From CAYRTV01 sp964505785 (lineage in GTDB: Bacteria; Acidobacteriota; Aminicenantia; Aminicenantales; Aminicenantaceae): a stretch of DNA of 57,749 nucleotides. Positions 43,401-51,583 of this stretch are shown here, one piece after another; positions within the stretch are counted from its first letter, which is position 1, and every line of letters starts with the position of its first letter. The stretch covers positions 1-57,749 of the forward strand of contig CAZDJZ010000016.1 in assembly GCA_964505785.1 (NCBI GenBank), read 5' to 3'. The notes under the pieces are model-generated. The model did not search any database, was not told the origin of the DNA, and saw only the letters and a program-made list of their open reading frames with translations. The position numbers were made by a program, and so were the translations under genes.

Positions 43401-43705
43401 TCTATGGGCATGGTGTACACTTCGGTCGGACCTTCATAAGTCGCGGAGAAGGCCAGGATCTGTCCGTCAGGAGAAACAGCCGGATGGGTTTCTTCGCCGG
43501 GATGAGTGGTCAGCCTCCGGGCTGTACCGCCTTGAACATCCACTCTCCAGATATCTCCTTCCGCTGAAAAGACCAGTGTTTCGCCGTGGAGTGCCGGGTA
43601 TTGATAATAGCCCAAGGTGGAAGCCTCAGACACAAAAGCCGATACGAAGATAATGCCGAAAAACAGGCAAAAAGATAAAAGTATGCGTGGTTTATTGTTT
43701 TTCAT
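40448..43705 (-). CDS. Tricorn protease homologue, S41 family, exported
   Basis: A 1085-residue protein with a Sec signal (LLSFCLFFGIIFVSAFVSEA). Two PD40/WD-like beta-propellers follow: residues ~35-320 (GETLVFSAEGDIWRVDVQGG, HPAVSPDGQILAFSA) and ~330-640 (HPSPDGKWIAYDD, DISWSPDSKWLAF, SPAWSPDGRFIYFLSD). Then a C1 helical domain, a PDZ domain (about 800-870, VRAGDVITGINGQS) and the C2 catalytic domain. Catalytic residues by analogy with Tricorn: His in ELSALHVSVRGG, Ser in NTASDGEAF and Glu in WGGEIWLS. It would degrade peptides of 6-12 residues; unlike archaeal Tricorn it is exported. Monocistronic, convergent with the efflux operon's upstream region. Confidence 0.92.
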   Translation of the reverse strand: MKNNKPRILLSFCLFFGIIFVSAFVSEASTLGYYQYPALHGETLVFSAEGDIWRVDVQGGTARRLTTHPGEETHPAVSPDGQILAFSATYEGPTEVYTMPIEGGVPTRWTYESDSSLVVGFTPGGRLIYTTRAYSTLPNQQLVAIDLKTNKREVIPLHQASDGSYDDSGRALYFVRPAFHNNNTQRYQGGTAQNIWKFTDGQTEARNLTDDFAGENFAPMWWNGRVYYVCERDGTWNIWSMDEEGRDLKQHTRHEGWNVKSPCLDNGRIVYQLGADLRALDVRSGKDQLIPISLASDFDQLREKWVKEPLDYLTSAHVHPGGESVVLTSRGRVFVAPAGDGRLVRASYKEGIRYRDAVFMPDGQTLLALSDESGELEFVTMPANGVGEEKPLTNDGEILRFQGHPSPDGKWIAYDDKNNELWLLNTESKKQTKISLSQEGIGDISWSPDSKWLAFCETAFNTFVQIHLYSVETGEYIPLTTDRVNSMSPAWSPDGRFIYFLSDRNLQSVVSSPWGTRQPEPYFDKPMKIYCLSLQQGVRSPFKPEDELYEAPQTKEGAAKEVSIQIDRENIQRRIREVPVEPGKYAGLEVNEQALFWIERGESYRDPSRLKAVKIGNKDIKPVTVLEGIRNFEITPDGKKMMVRKGNSFYVLDAAPGKLTDLEKGEVNLQGWSYPIDMREDFRQLYIDAWRLERDYFWDPNMHGVDWEAMRDKYLPLVDRVTTRRELNDVIGELVGELSALHVSVRGGDLREGPDQISVATLGARLQRDESAGGYRIRYIYKSDPDYPGELSPLADPDLNVRAGDVITGINGQSTLSVRHPRALLRNQAGNQVLITVKSAETDHTRQLIVIPTGNEYNIRYNDWEYTRRMEVEEKGEGEIGYVHLRAMGGGNITEWYQNFYPVFKRKGLIIDVRHNRGGNIDAFILGKLIRKAWFYWKPRAGNPYWNMHYAFRGHMVVLCDENTASDGEAFAEGFKRLGLGKVIGTRTWGGEIWLSSNNRLTDQGLARAPQTGVYGPEREWLIEGHGVDPDIVVDNLPHATFKGEDAQLEAAIDYLQEQIRKNPVDIPEPPPYPDKSFKTNTKKK

Positions 43706-43903
43706 AGGTAGGCTCCTTTTGATGATATTCGCTGCAGGAAATTCTTATCCATTATGATAAAATCCCGCCCTTCAAGCGGTGTCACCGCCCATCATATATA
43801 TAAAATAATGAATAAGTCAAAAGGAAAGCGGCGAGAGAAAGACAGCATCGAAAAATCAGCGGATTAGAAGCTCAAGTTCCCCCTTACATTGAATTATCCT
43901 TAT

Positions 43904-45015
43904 TCAATAATCCCAGGTAACTGCATACCGCTTCACATACAAATAGCCATCCTGGTCGGATTCCTTTAAGTAGAACTTGCCGTCTTTCCATGCTCCAGGG
44001 CTTCCGGGAAGGAATATTTGGGCTGTGTATTTCCCTTCAGCATCAAAGACATCAAAAAAGTATCCGTTACGGTCTTCCGGAGCCAGCCAGAGCATAATGA
44101 AGATCCGGTCCGCTTCATCAACCGTGATTTGCCGGAAGACAGGGTGATGCTCCGGAATATAGACTTTTTGCCCCGGCCTGACACTTTCCATTCTCTTATC
44201 GATTTCCGCCTGTGTCACTTTTTTCGGAGTATGGTCTTTCTTTATAACTTAATCAATTCCCCTTGGGGGTTAAAAATTTTAAGCTCATATTCCTTTTGAT
44301 ACCCGTAAATAATCTGATCCCGGCTGTTTACGGTCCAGTTGAAAATGGGAAAAAATATATTGTGTCCCCGGTGGTCCCTGGCCCCTGGGATGGAAGCTAT
44401 TGTTTTAATGAGATTGAGTTTTGAATCGAATAATTTTAAAACATACCCCAAATTCCCTGTATCTTCATCATATTCCATCGTGGTAACGGATATATTCCCT
44501 TGAGAATCGATTCGTGCTTCAAGCGCTTCCGTCTGGTATATATCAAGAGTTTCGATAAAATCACCCTCTAAAGTAAAAATAAGAAAAGCCCGGCGGCCGT
44601 CATCATAAACCCACAGTTCCTTACCGTTTTTGATGAAGGCCCGATTGGGCAGCATGAATTCCCCGGGCCCTTGGCCTTTTTCCCCGACAGTCTGAATATA
44701 TTCTCCTCTTTTATTATAGACTTTTATGTGACCGGCTTTTCGGTCCGAAACATAAATCCGCCCCTTTTCATCGACGGTCATATCCTTAATTGATTGAAAC
44801 ATATACTCTTCCGGTCCTTCGGCTGCTCCGATCGCCAGCTCTTCTTCTATTTGAAAAACACCTTCACCATAGAGGGGCTGCCGGGGATTTTTGACCACTG
44901 TCACTCCATCGTTTTCTTCGATGGTCCCCTGCCACTCTTTTGCCGCGTTTTGGCAGGACCATAGAGTGATACATAAAACCGAGAACAAGAGAATCGTGCG
45001 GACATTTACTGTCAT
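43904..45015 (-). pseudogene. 6-bladed beta-propeller lipoprotein, frameshifted
   Basis: A propeller lipoprotein of about 370 codons broken by one missing base. The first part (45015-44242) has a lipobox (CITLWSC), the N-terminal module EWQGTIEENDGVTVVKNP, and blades GHIKVYNKRGEYIQTVGEKG / QGPGEFMLPN, and ends abruptly at GELIKL. A second frame (KKDHTPKKVTQAEIDKRM... to YAVTWDY, ending 43904) continues with the C-terminal blades. Aligning with the intact paralogue at 54252-55373 shows one base lost near 44243. AAGGGAG six bases before the ATG at 45015 decides the start. It could be a real pseudogene or a sequencing error. It has the same order and module boundaries as the 55-kb gene. Confidence 0.75.
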
Positions 45016-45042
45016 CATCATCTCCCTTCTATACGCCATTTT

Positions 45043-45077
45043 GTCGTTAATATAAACGACTAATGTCGTTTAGTCAA
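45043..45077 (-). promoter_or_regulatory. Promoter with nested operator of the propeller gene
   Basis: Minus strand: TTGACT (45077-45072), 17 bases, TATATT (45054-45049). The spacer holds AAACGAC-N4-GTCGTTT, a perfect 7-bp inverted repeat, and a further AACGAC lies just past the -10. This is a classic arrangement for a repressor site. Confidence 0.55.
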
Positions 45078-45380
45078 GGATTGTTTCAGATATGAAGGCT
45101 CGTATAATCAAACCGGATATTGAAGTTAATTTTCAATCAACATAACTCAGCAGTGCCAGCTGGTGAGATCAGCTCCCGCTAATTCCATTTTGCTTTAAGT
45201 ATGATTATCTGCGGCTGAATAAAACCATGACCACAGCCAAATAAACAAAATCATGAAGCAAGCGGGTGATTATCTTACCCAGTTTATAGGGAATGGTTCA
45301 AGAGGAATCAATGAAGCGGTAAAATATTATGAAAGAAAAATATGTTAAACCTGTCAGAATTATTACAAAAATGATAAAAT
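45078..45380. other. Intergenic stretch without clear gene
   Basis: No protein family was recognised. The plus strand has an unlikely 31-codon frame at 45253 (MKQAGDYLTQFIGNGS...). The word GAAGCAAGCGGGTG near 45255 resembles TGAAGCAAGCGGATG at 54227, perhaps a common remnant. Confidence 0.3.
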
Positions 45381-45698
45381 ATGATTTTCATGGATACAAT
45401 AATAAAGAAGAGTAAAGTTATCCTTCAAAACCATTATAAAAAACAATTCAAAGGATTGATTCTCTACGGTTCTAGGACCAGAGGTCATGCGGAAGAATCC
45501 AGCGACATCGATATACTGGTTTTATTAAATCAGCCATTCGACTATTTTCGCGAGTTGCGAACCATTAATGAGCTATTATACTCTCTTCAGCTTGAATCCA
45601 AACACCTTATTTCTGCGAAACCTGCTTCTATAGAAGATTATAAAGAAGGATCAAATCAACTCTACAGAAATGCAAAAAGAGATGGAGTAGCAGTTTGA
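45381..45698 (+). CDS. MNT-type nucleotidyltransferase-domain protein
   Basis: A 105-residue minimal nucleotidyltransferase: LYGSRTRGHAEESSDIDILV (about 28-47) is the GS-x(n)-D-x-D core with both metal-binding aspartates. Such proteins usually act as the antitoxin (adenylyl transferase) of HEPN/MNT toxin-antitoxin pairs or as orphan modifiers. No HEPN partner lies on either side; a degenerate propeller gene follows. A start at Met4 (45390) is also possible, and the ribosome binding site is poor. Confidence 0.75.
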   Translation: MIFMDTIIKKSKVILQNHYKKQFKGLILYGSRTRGHAEESSDIDILVLLNQPFDYFRELRTINELLYSLQLESKHLISAKPASIEDYKEGSNQLYRNAKRDGVAV

Positions 45699-45728
45699 AT
45701 ACTAGGGTAGATTTGCGGCTCATACAAA

Positions 45729-46245
45729 TCAATCCTGCTGTTTAATCTCAAACACCCTTATTTCATAACCATCCTTCAAATCGGGGCCGGCAGCACCGAA
45801 TTCATAAATGCGGCGGCCGTCCCGGGAAAAATAAACCATGCCTCTTATCCCGGGAAGAGGCATGGCTGCCTCACCCAAAAAATCGCCGCTATGCCGATAA
45901 AACTGCACTATTTTCCTCTTCCCCTTCGACGGATATACAAGATAGAGCAAGTCATCCGTAACAGTAAGATTTCTAATATACGAGTACCGGTTATTCTCTT
46001 TTTGGATTTGTCTGACATCGGGGCTCATAGATTTTAAGATGTCCGGCCTTAAAATCCGTGATAATGAATAACCCGTCTTCCGTGCGGATAAATGAGCCGG
46101 GCGTCTCAATAAATTCCGGTTGGTCTTCAAGTTTAACTTTTTCAATTAATGTTATCTTAAACGGACATGACTCTGTATCCGCATTCAAGAACGGACTTAA
46201 TATGAGAATAGTAAGGATAAGGGGAAGAATTCTTTTTCGGGACAT
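45729..46245 (-). pseudogene. 6-bladed beta-propeller gene with internal deletion and frameshift
   Basis: The N-terminal piece from 46245 has a signal (RILPLILTILILSPFLNA), then LEDQPEFIETPGSFIRTEDG and DFKAGHLKIYE, the first blade. It then changes frame near 46020 into QIQKENNRYSYIRNLTVTDD and the last blades (VQFYRHSGDFLGEAAMPLPG, YFSRDGRRIYEFGAAG), ending at 45729. About 170 codons of the middle are absent compared with intact propellers. A second copy of its last ~45 codons lies at 49358-49530. Confidence 0.7.
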
Positions 46246-46268
46246 TATCATTAAATATTTAAATTCTT

Positions 46269-46400
46269 TTATTGTGGCGGATAAACAATCACACAATTAC
46301 TCGGCTCCTGCCAACATCGCCATCCAATGTATTCATTTTGGTCATTATATAAATCCTCTCTTGTTCCATAAATAGTATCAGCATGGAGATGATGGGTGAA
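46269..46400 (-). pseudogene. 3' fragment of a small protein gene
   Basis: About 43 codons ending NEYIGWRCWQEPSNCVIVYPPQ. There is no start or signal; on its 5' side it is interrupted by the possible IS end at 46421. Family not recognised. It may be the tail of an exported Cys-containing peptide like that at 14.8 kb, but similarity is too slight to claim. Confidence 0.35.
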
Positions 46401-46417
46401 CAAAATAGCAGACGAAA

Positions 46418-46460
46418 GTGGCTCACTTTTCACGATCGAAAATGGCTCATTATTAAACGA
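46418..46460. mobile_element. Possible insertion-sequence end (IS21-like)
   Basis: AGTGGCTCACTTTTCACGAT / CGAAAATGGCTCATTATTA contains two copies of the TGGCTCA word about 23 bases apart, the sort of multiple terminal repeat found at IS21-family ends. No transposase remains nearby. Low confidence. Confidence 0.3.
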
Positions 46461-46599
46461 CCATTGACACCTTAGTCCAGCCATTCGAAAGTATAATAAA
46501 ACTTCAGTGTCTTATCACAGTTAAAGGAATTCGGTTTGGCCAGACAGGATATGCACCAAACAACCTCCCTACCAGATCGTAATTCTACTGAAATTATTA

Positions 46600-47350
46600 T
46601 TATTGACACTCCGAGGTGGGCCAACATGGGCAAACTTCATTGAAGCTCCCGACTGCTTCATAATTAAAAACAGTGTATCCAAAATTTATCCAATTATTAT
46701 TAGAATCTTGCGCGTCATGTGACCATTTAACCAGACCATATTCTTTTACATAAAAATATGCTTCATGGTGATACAATCCTTCAATATAATATCTGTGTTG
46801 TATAATGACACATGGCTTTCTGCCCCACATCTCCTCCAAAATTATAGTTGTCAATATAATAGACCTTACCAGTCATGCTCGGATTTGTATATGATGGATA
46901 CGGAATACATCCTTTCACCCAACAAACTTTGAAACTATTAGTAGAAAAGGATTGACCATGATAAACATATCTTGGACACCAGCGAAATTGGAAAGAAGGA
47001 TTGTATTTATATGTTGTTTTGTTATAGTATTCATCGATAATTGGCGGTTCTGAGCCAGGAATTGGTTGACCGGGCCATTGTGTTCCTTCATATTTCATAT
47101 AAATATTACTACTATAAAGATTGAACACTTCAAAAGGATAACCAGAGGTGGTTTTAATAAACAGAAGAGTTTGATTCCCGTCCTTGACTTTATTTCTCAT
47201 GGGATGTGACCCTGTCATAAATCTTGTTTGCCAATTATCGTGACACATATAATCCCACATATCATACAACTCATAGCTTGAAATAGATGATGCATCCCCA
47301 ATGAAAAAAAGGATTAGAATTAAGAATGAACCAACAACTAATCTTTTCAT
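46600..47350 (-). pseudogene. Exported protein of unknown family, frameshifted
   Basis: The first frame (47350-46781) encodes a signal peptide (LVVGSFLILILFFIGDAS) and an aromatic- and Cys-containing body (YDMWDYMCHDNWQTRF, FRWCPRYVYHGQSF, FKVCWVKGCIPYP). Near 46835 a second frame takes over, with EMWGRKPCVIIQHRYYIEG, and ends at 46600 with EVCPCWPTSECQ. Together they would give ~250 residues, so one indel near 46830-46840 explains the break. The region is AT-rich. AAGGGGGA lies before the ATG. I do not recognise the family. Confidence 0.55.
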
Positions 47351-47428
47351 AATTTCCCCCTTAAATTGATTTGGATTTCGTAAATTATGTCGATTGATAT
47401 TTGAAAAAATTGAAAATTCTTTACAAAG

Positions 47429-48856
47429 TTATCTTAAAAATTGCAGGTCACCCCAATCCCACAATCTTTTTGTGTCAATATCGATGTCTGTTGGCTCCGC
47501 GTTCCATAAATACGTATTAAAATCCGTTGCTCCCTGATAATGAATAAGAAAGCTGGCCAAGCTTAATAGCATGAATAAGATAACGATTTGAGTATGAATC
47601 TGACCGGAATGAATGGATTTAAGAAAAAATAAGAGAAAAAATATTAAATATGGAATAATATCTGCAAAGAATCTCGGACCAAAACAATGTCCTCCCCACC
47701 ATTTCGGAAAAGATGAAATTACGAGCCAGTGGGAGATAACAATACTGGAAAATATTATTCCTAAAAACCAATCAGTTTTAATTTTTTTGATTATCCCCCA
47801 AAATGAAAACAATAAAACCGGAGAGAAAATTATCAGTCCTCTTCCTGGACTTATGAGATTCCCTATCAGGGCCTCAAAAAAATGGTCCAGATGTCCGACT
47901 CTCGAAACCATATAATAAGGCGGAAAGAATGCACTATATACACTGAGATTAAAGAGAATAAATGAAATAAATATCAGCGAAGAAAAAGTGAGATAAGAAA
48001 AAAAGTATTCTCTATATTTAATAAAGACGAAAATGGACAAAAACAACATAGGAATTGCATTTGGCGGCCTCATGATAAATGCTGTCGCTAGAGGGATTCC
48101 TAAATATTTAATATATTTCGGTTTATCCTTTGCAAGGATGATGAAATAAACAGCCATTGAGTGCAATAAGAGAGAAGGGCCGTGTTGCCATAAGCCCCGT
48201 CCAGCGGTTGACCAAACAGGTGTACAAAAACAAAAAATGAATACGGCGAGTGCTGCAAAAGGGATGCTGCCAAGAATCCTGCGGGAAATGAGAAAAATAA
48301 ATATCGAGGCTAAAGATATGATTAAAGTTGCGGTGATCAATTCAATTTCTTCATATTTAGATAGGACCATTTCTTTGTTAAAAAGCGAGGCAATAGGAAC
48401 GGCCATTATAGATGGACCAATTGGGAAATAAGGATAGATATGGCCATTGATATATTCAATTCGGTAATCGTCATTTTTTATTAAATGGGAGTACTCATCC
48501 AAATCGATATCAAACTCAGCGACTATACTTCTTGCTGTATGAATAGAATATTTTGCATCCGGCGCAAATTTAACCGGGGAACTTAGATTGATTAATACAA
48601 TGGAACAAAACAGAATAGGGACCCACCATTGGTGATCTTTTATATGACGCTTTTCCAAGATTCGAATTAGGTATCCAATTAAAAGGAGAAAAATGCTGAT
48701 TTTTATCGGTTTAATAATGCTGTAAAGAGTGATTTGGATTTTAAAAATATGGATCGTTCCGGGGGCATATAAATAAAAAACTATAAAACTGGATATTAAA
48801 TAAAATATTCCGAAAAATTGGAAAAAATATGAAATGTAGTGATGTTTTCTATTCAT
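47429..48856 (-). CDS. Polytopic membrane protein, GT-C glycosyltransferase-like
   Basis: A 475-residue, AT-rich gene encoding about 11-12 membrane helices. The first large external loop (FAPDAKYSIHTARSIVAEFD ... YINGHIYPYFPIGPSIMAVP) recalls the acidic loop of GT-C (PMT/ArnT-like) lipid-linked sugar transferases, and the later SFPKWWGGHCFGPRFFADII segment fits uncharacterised members of that superfamily often annotated as hypothetical. The catalytic role is an inference from this topology. No ribosome binding site is visible at the ATG (48856). It has no obvious operon partner; the downstream secreted gene is 79 bases away on the same strand. Confidence 0.55.
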   Translation of the reverse strand: MNRKHHYISYFFQFFGIFYLISSFIVFYLYAPGTIHIFKIQITLYSIIKPIKISIFLLLIGYLIRILEKRHIKDHQWWVPILFCSIVLINLSSPVKFAPDAKYSIHTARSIVAEFDIDLDEYSHLIKNDDYRIEYINGHIYPYFPIGPSIMAVPIASLFNKEMVLSKYEEIELITATLIISLASIFIFLISRRILGSIPFAALAVFIFCFCTPVWSTAGRGLWQHGPSLLLHSMAVYFIILAKDKPKYIKYLGIPLATAFIMRPPNAIPMLFLSIFVFIKYREYFFSYLTFSSLIFISFILFNLSVYSAFFPPYYMVSRVGHLDHFFEALIGNLISPGRGLIIFSPVLLFSFWGIIKKIKTDWFLGIIFSSIVISHWLVISSFPKWWGGHCFGPRFFADIIPYLIFFLLFFLKSIHSGQIHTQIVILFMLLSLASFLIHYQGATDFNTYLWNAEPTDIDIDTKRLWDWGDLQFLR

Positions 48857-49341
48857 ATTATATTCGATTTTTCATAACTGCCTTTGTATTTCCTAAGGAT
48901 TTTTTGTTTTAAACCAACTCTCGTTACTCTGGTTCTAAATTTTTCTGTTAAGCTAGAATTATGGATTTTCCAAATCATTTTGATTACCTATATATAAACC
49001 AATAATACAATAATGGCTAAAGATATAACAACATCATATTATGCAGTCTCATTAGAGTCTGGAAGTAGGATCGTTCCATATAATGTATCTACAGTAGGGA
49101 ATGTTTTTTTTGGTTTTAATTTGACAATGAAACTAAATGTTAAACGTGACCCGCTCCCCAATGTTTGGACAAGAAATGCCTTTCTCCAAAGTGGAATCTG
49201 GACCTGCGGTGAATGATTTCATAAATCCATTTCTCATGTCAAAAATATATGCCCGTGAGAGCCGGTGCGCCATAATCTTTCCATAAAAATACTGCAAGCC
49301 GATTTCTCGAAGCCATAAAAAAGATGATTGCTTAATCCAAT
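48857..49341. other. AT-rich intergenic stretch
   Basis: Nothing convincing. A 67-codon plus-strand frame at 49013-49216 (MAKDITTSYYAVSLESG...) lacks a ribosome binding site and recognisable family, and I leave it uncalled. The final ~20 bases lead into a duplicated propeller fragment. Confidence 0.3.
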
Positions 49342-49357
49342 TTGCGGCTTATGCAAA

Positions 49358-49530
49358 TCAATCCTGCTGTTTTATCCCAAACACCCTGATTTCATAACCA
49401 TCCTTCAAATCGGGGCCGGCAGCACCGAATTCATAAATGCGGCGGCCGTCCCAGGAAAAATAAACCACGCCCTGCACGGCCTGCTGTCCGACTGCACCTA
49501 CCCGCGGCTGTCCGGCACCTCCGTCAAAAA
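49358..49530 (-). pseudogene. Duplicated 3' fragment of a propeller gene
   Basis: Minus-strand reading gives GVVYFSWDGRRIYEFGAAG and DLKDGYEIRVFGIKQQD then TGA, matching the C-terminus of the broken gene at 45729 almost residue for residue. The DNA of 49344-49474 and 45712-45842 agrees at roughly nine bases in ten. Upstream the match fades into a diverged blade (GNFFDGGAGQP). There is no start. Confidence 0.65.
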
Positions 49531-49560
49531 AATTGCCTTCTTTTCCCTTCTTGTGTTATA

Positions 49561-49596
49561 TTTCCAAAAAAAGACAAATTTGTCCTTTTTTGGAAA
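49561..49596. promoter_or_regulatory. 36-bp palindrome upstream of the AbiEii gene
   Basis: Half-sites TTTCCAAAAAAAGACAAA and TTTGTCCTTTTTTGGAAA are complementary at 17 of 18 positions, centred at 49578/49579 and ending six bases before the start codon region. Known AbiEi antitoxins repress their own operon through inverted repeats before the first gene, so this is a likely AbiEi operator (inference). Confidence 0.6.
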
Positions 49597-49601
49597 TAAA
49601 A

Positions 49602-50445
49602 ATGATTTGGGAAGATGTGAGGGAAAAAGCGAAAGAAGAAGGAGTACCTTTAAACTCCGTTGTGGAAGAGGTACTGCAACTCATAGTGCTGGAAGCGCTG
49701 TTTTCCTTGCCGGAAAGTCAAATAATCTGTTTTCAGGGCGGTACAAGTCTGCATCTCTTGTATGGGGGGGTATAGATATTCGGAATATTTGGACTTTGCA
49801 GGAGCGGAAGTTAATGCCCCATCCGCAAAAAAGCTTATGGATAAGTCCAAATCTAATATTGAAAAAAATATTATCCAATACCTGGGAAGAGGCCGTTTCC
49901 AATGGAAATATCCCGATGATCGGAACTTTAAAAAAGTTTTTATCTACTGGCTGCATTTTCAGCCTTAGGGGATGCGGCGGGTGTTCAGAGTGAAGGTTGA
50001 ATTCGCTGGATTCCCTGTTTACCGGATGAAGGTAATCCCGGTAAAATCCGAATTCGATATCTTGCACCGACGGCCTTTGGTGAACGGATTGATAATGGAT
50101 GAACTGATGGCCGAGAAAATCACAGCCGTTGCTGGCCGGCCTTACCTCAAAGAACGCGATATTTTTGATCTGTGGTTTATGTCTGAGTTATTGGGTCAAA
50201 AAATGGATATATCGCTGATTGAAAAGAAATTCAAAGATTACCGCATTTCATCTAACGAAGAGGAGATGAAGAAAAAGTTAGAGCGTATCAAATCCGTAAA
50301 TATGGAAGCTGAAATGAAACGATTTCTGCCGCAGCGTTACAGGCATCAGCTTTCCAGGGATAATTACACCATGATCAAACATTCCGCTGCGGCCATTATG
50401 GAAGAGGCGGCTGAAGCCATCACTTTTCATGAGACGCAGCAATGA
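49602..50445 (+). pseudogene. AbiEii/AbiGii-type nucleotidyltransferase toxin, disrupted
   Basis: Pieces of one AbiEii-like protein. MIWEDVREKAKEEG ... ICFQGGTSLHLLYGG runs to a tract of seven G (about 49764-49770), where the frame is lost; removing one G restores YRYSEYLDFAGAEVN. That frame continues to an in-frame TAG at 49966-49968 and then without shift through MRRVFRVKVEFAG ... ELMAEKITAVAGRPYLKERD IFDLWFM to the stop at 50445. The usual GG(T/A)-x-R-Y-SEDLDF core reads SEYLDF, so one metal ligand position is altered too. Type IV toxins of this class transfer nucleotides onto target RNA. The gene is most likely dead. Confidence 0.7.
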
Positions 50446-51050
50446 CAAAAGCATTCACTCAAAGCGATTGGATTCAATGCCTGCGCAAGGGAAAATCTGT
50501 ATACAGCTTAACGGAATTGATGCGGATTTCAGGATTGCCCCTTTCATCGGCAAAGCGGGCGGTTCAGCGCTTGGTGAAAAAAGGAATGCTGCTGAAACTT
50601 GGCAAACAACTGTATGCCAATTCTTTTTCCCCGCCGGATCTTGAAAAAGCAGCCGGCCTGATATATCCCCCCAGCTATATCTCGCTTGAATCCGCCTTGT
50701 TCATGCATGGCATTTCGGAACAGGTTCCGCAGATGCTGACATGTGTGTCTACAAACAAGACGAAAACTTTTCACACAGCCCTTGGAGAAATCGGATATTT
50801 TCATATAAAGGAAGAATTGTTTTTCGGGTACAATGCCCGGGACAGCGTTTTTACGGCTCAGCCGGAAAAAGCAGCCTTGGATTTTGTTTATATCAAAAGA
50901 ATGAACGGTCTGAAGCCTTCTTTGGATGAGTGGCATTGGATGGAATTGGATGTTGCCAAACTGATCTCGACGGCAAGGTTGTATCCGAAAACAGTCAGAC
51001 GGCACATTTTATCACACTCTAATAGAACACAAATTCGACATGACTTCTGA
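50442..51050 (+). CDS. AbiEi-like type IV antitoxin / winged-helix regulator
   Basis: A 202-residue protein. Its N-terminal winged helix (VYSLTELMRISGLPLSSAKR and AVQRLVKKGMLLKL, about 20-55) is followed by an AbiEi-like C-terminal domain (YISLESALFMHGISEQVP, GYFHIKEELFFGY, AQPEKAALDFVY). The ATG overlaps the toxin stop (ATGA). Gene order is toxin first, the reverse of the common abiEi-abiEii order. The reading frame looks intact though the toxin is broken, as might be expected if the repressor persists after toxin loss. Confidence 0.75.
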   Translation: MTKAFTQSDWIQCLRKGKSVYSLTELMRISGLPLSSAKRAVQRLVKKGMLLKLGKQLYANSFSPPDLEKAAGLIYPPSYISLESALFMHGISEQVPQMLTCVSTNKTKTFHTALGEIGYFHIKEELFFGYNARDSVFTAQPEKAALDFVYIKRMNGLKPSLDEWHWMELDVAKLISTARLYPKTVRRHILSHSNRTQIRHDF

Positions 51051-51054
51051 TGAC

Positions 51055-51480
51055 AAGGGGCCGTCGGCCCGCATTTTTCCCCCGCGGCTTCATTTTTGCC
51101 TTTCCAGCGCGCATGTCATCGCCGGCTATTCGGACCAAGATGAACTTAAAGTGATGGATTTTTACGGGAAGGCGGTCGGCGCCATCCGGAAGAAATCTGA
51201 TCCGGTTAAATGAACGCCGGACGGCGATTTCCTCACCCGGTTTCCGCTTCAAATGCATGATTTCCGTATGCCGTTGACATGGAAAAACAACAGCCTGTAT
51301 ATGATCGATATGAACCGGGACGGAGATTATTTTATTAAAAAGATGGATGTTGAGTGGGAAACCCGGAGATAAGATTTTCTATGATGTTTTTGATGCGGAG
51401 GGACGATATATCGCCCGGGTCCCGCTGAAAGCGAGCATCTTTTTCTGTTTATGGCGAAAAGATAAGATGTATCGTAAATG
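51055..51480 (+). pseudogene. Degraded 6-bladed beta-propeller remnant
   Basis: Plus-strand frames with several interruptions still read as propeller pieces: HVIAGYSDQDELKVMDFYG, NSLYMIDMNRDGDYFIKKMD-like DMNRDGDYFIKK, then DKIFYDVFDAEGRYIARVPL and LWRKDKMY. These match the last blades of the genes at 44 and 54 kb (YYDVFNSQGKYIAKIPL). Stops and frame changes are scattered, so this is old decay. It is the only propeller copy on the plus strand. Confidence 0.6.
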
Positions 51481-51583
51481 ACTCGCTTGTATTTTACTAT
51501 AGTGAGAAAAATGGACGCAATTCGTTATATAAAGCTTGCCGGATGGAATCCGCTTCCTCAGCGATTGACCGTTTGAGTTTTTC

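Noticed and set aside
44230..44260. Programmed frameshift in the propeller gene
   Set aside because: No slippery heptamer of the usual kind and the paralogue is continuous; deletion or sequencing error is simpler.
49013..49216. 67-codon plus-strand frame
   Set aside because: No ribosome binding site, no recognised family, AT-rich surroundings; left as unassigned DNA.
49966..49968. Read-through or recoded TAG in the AbiEii gene
   Set aside because: TAG ends another gene in this window (second phosphohexomutase), and the same gene also has a frameshift, so decay is simpler.
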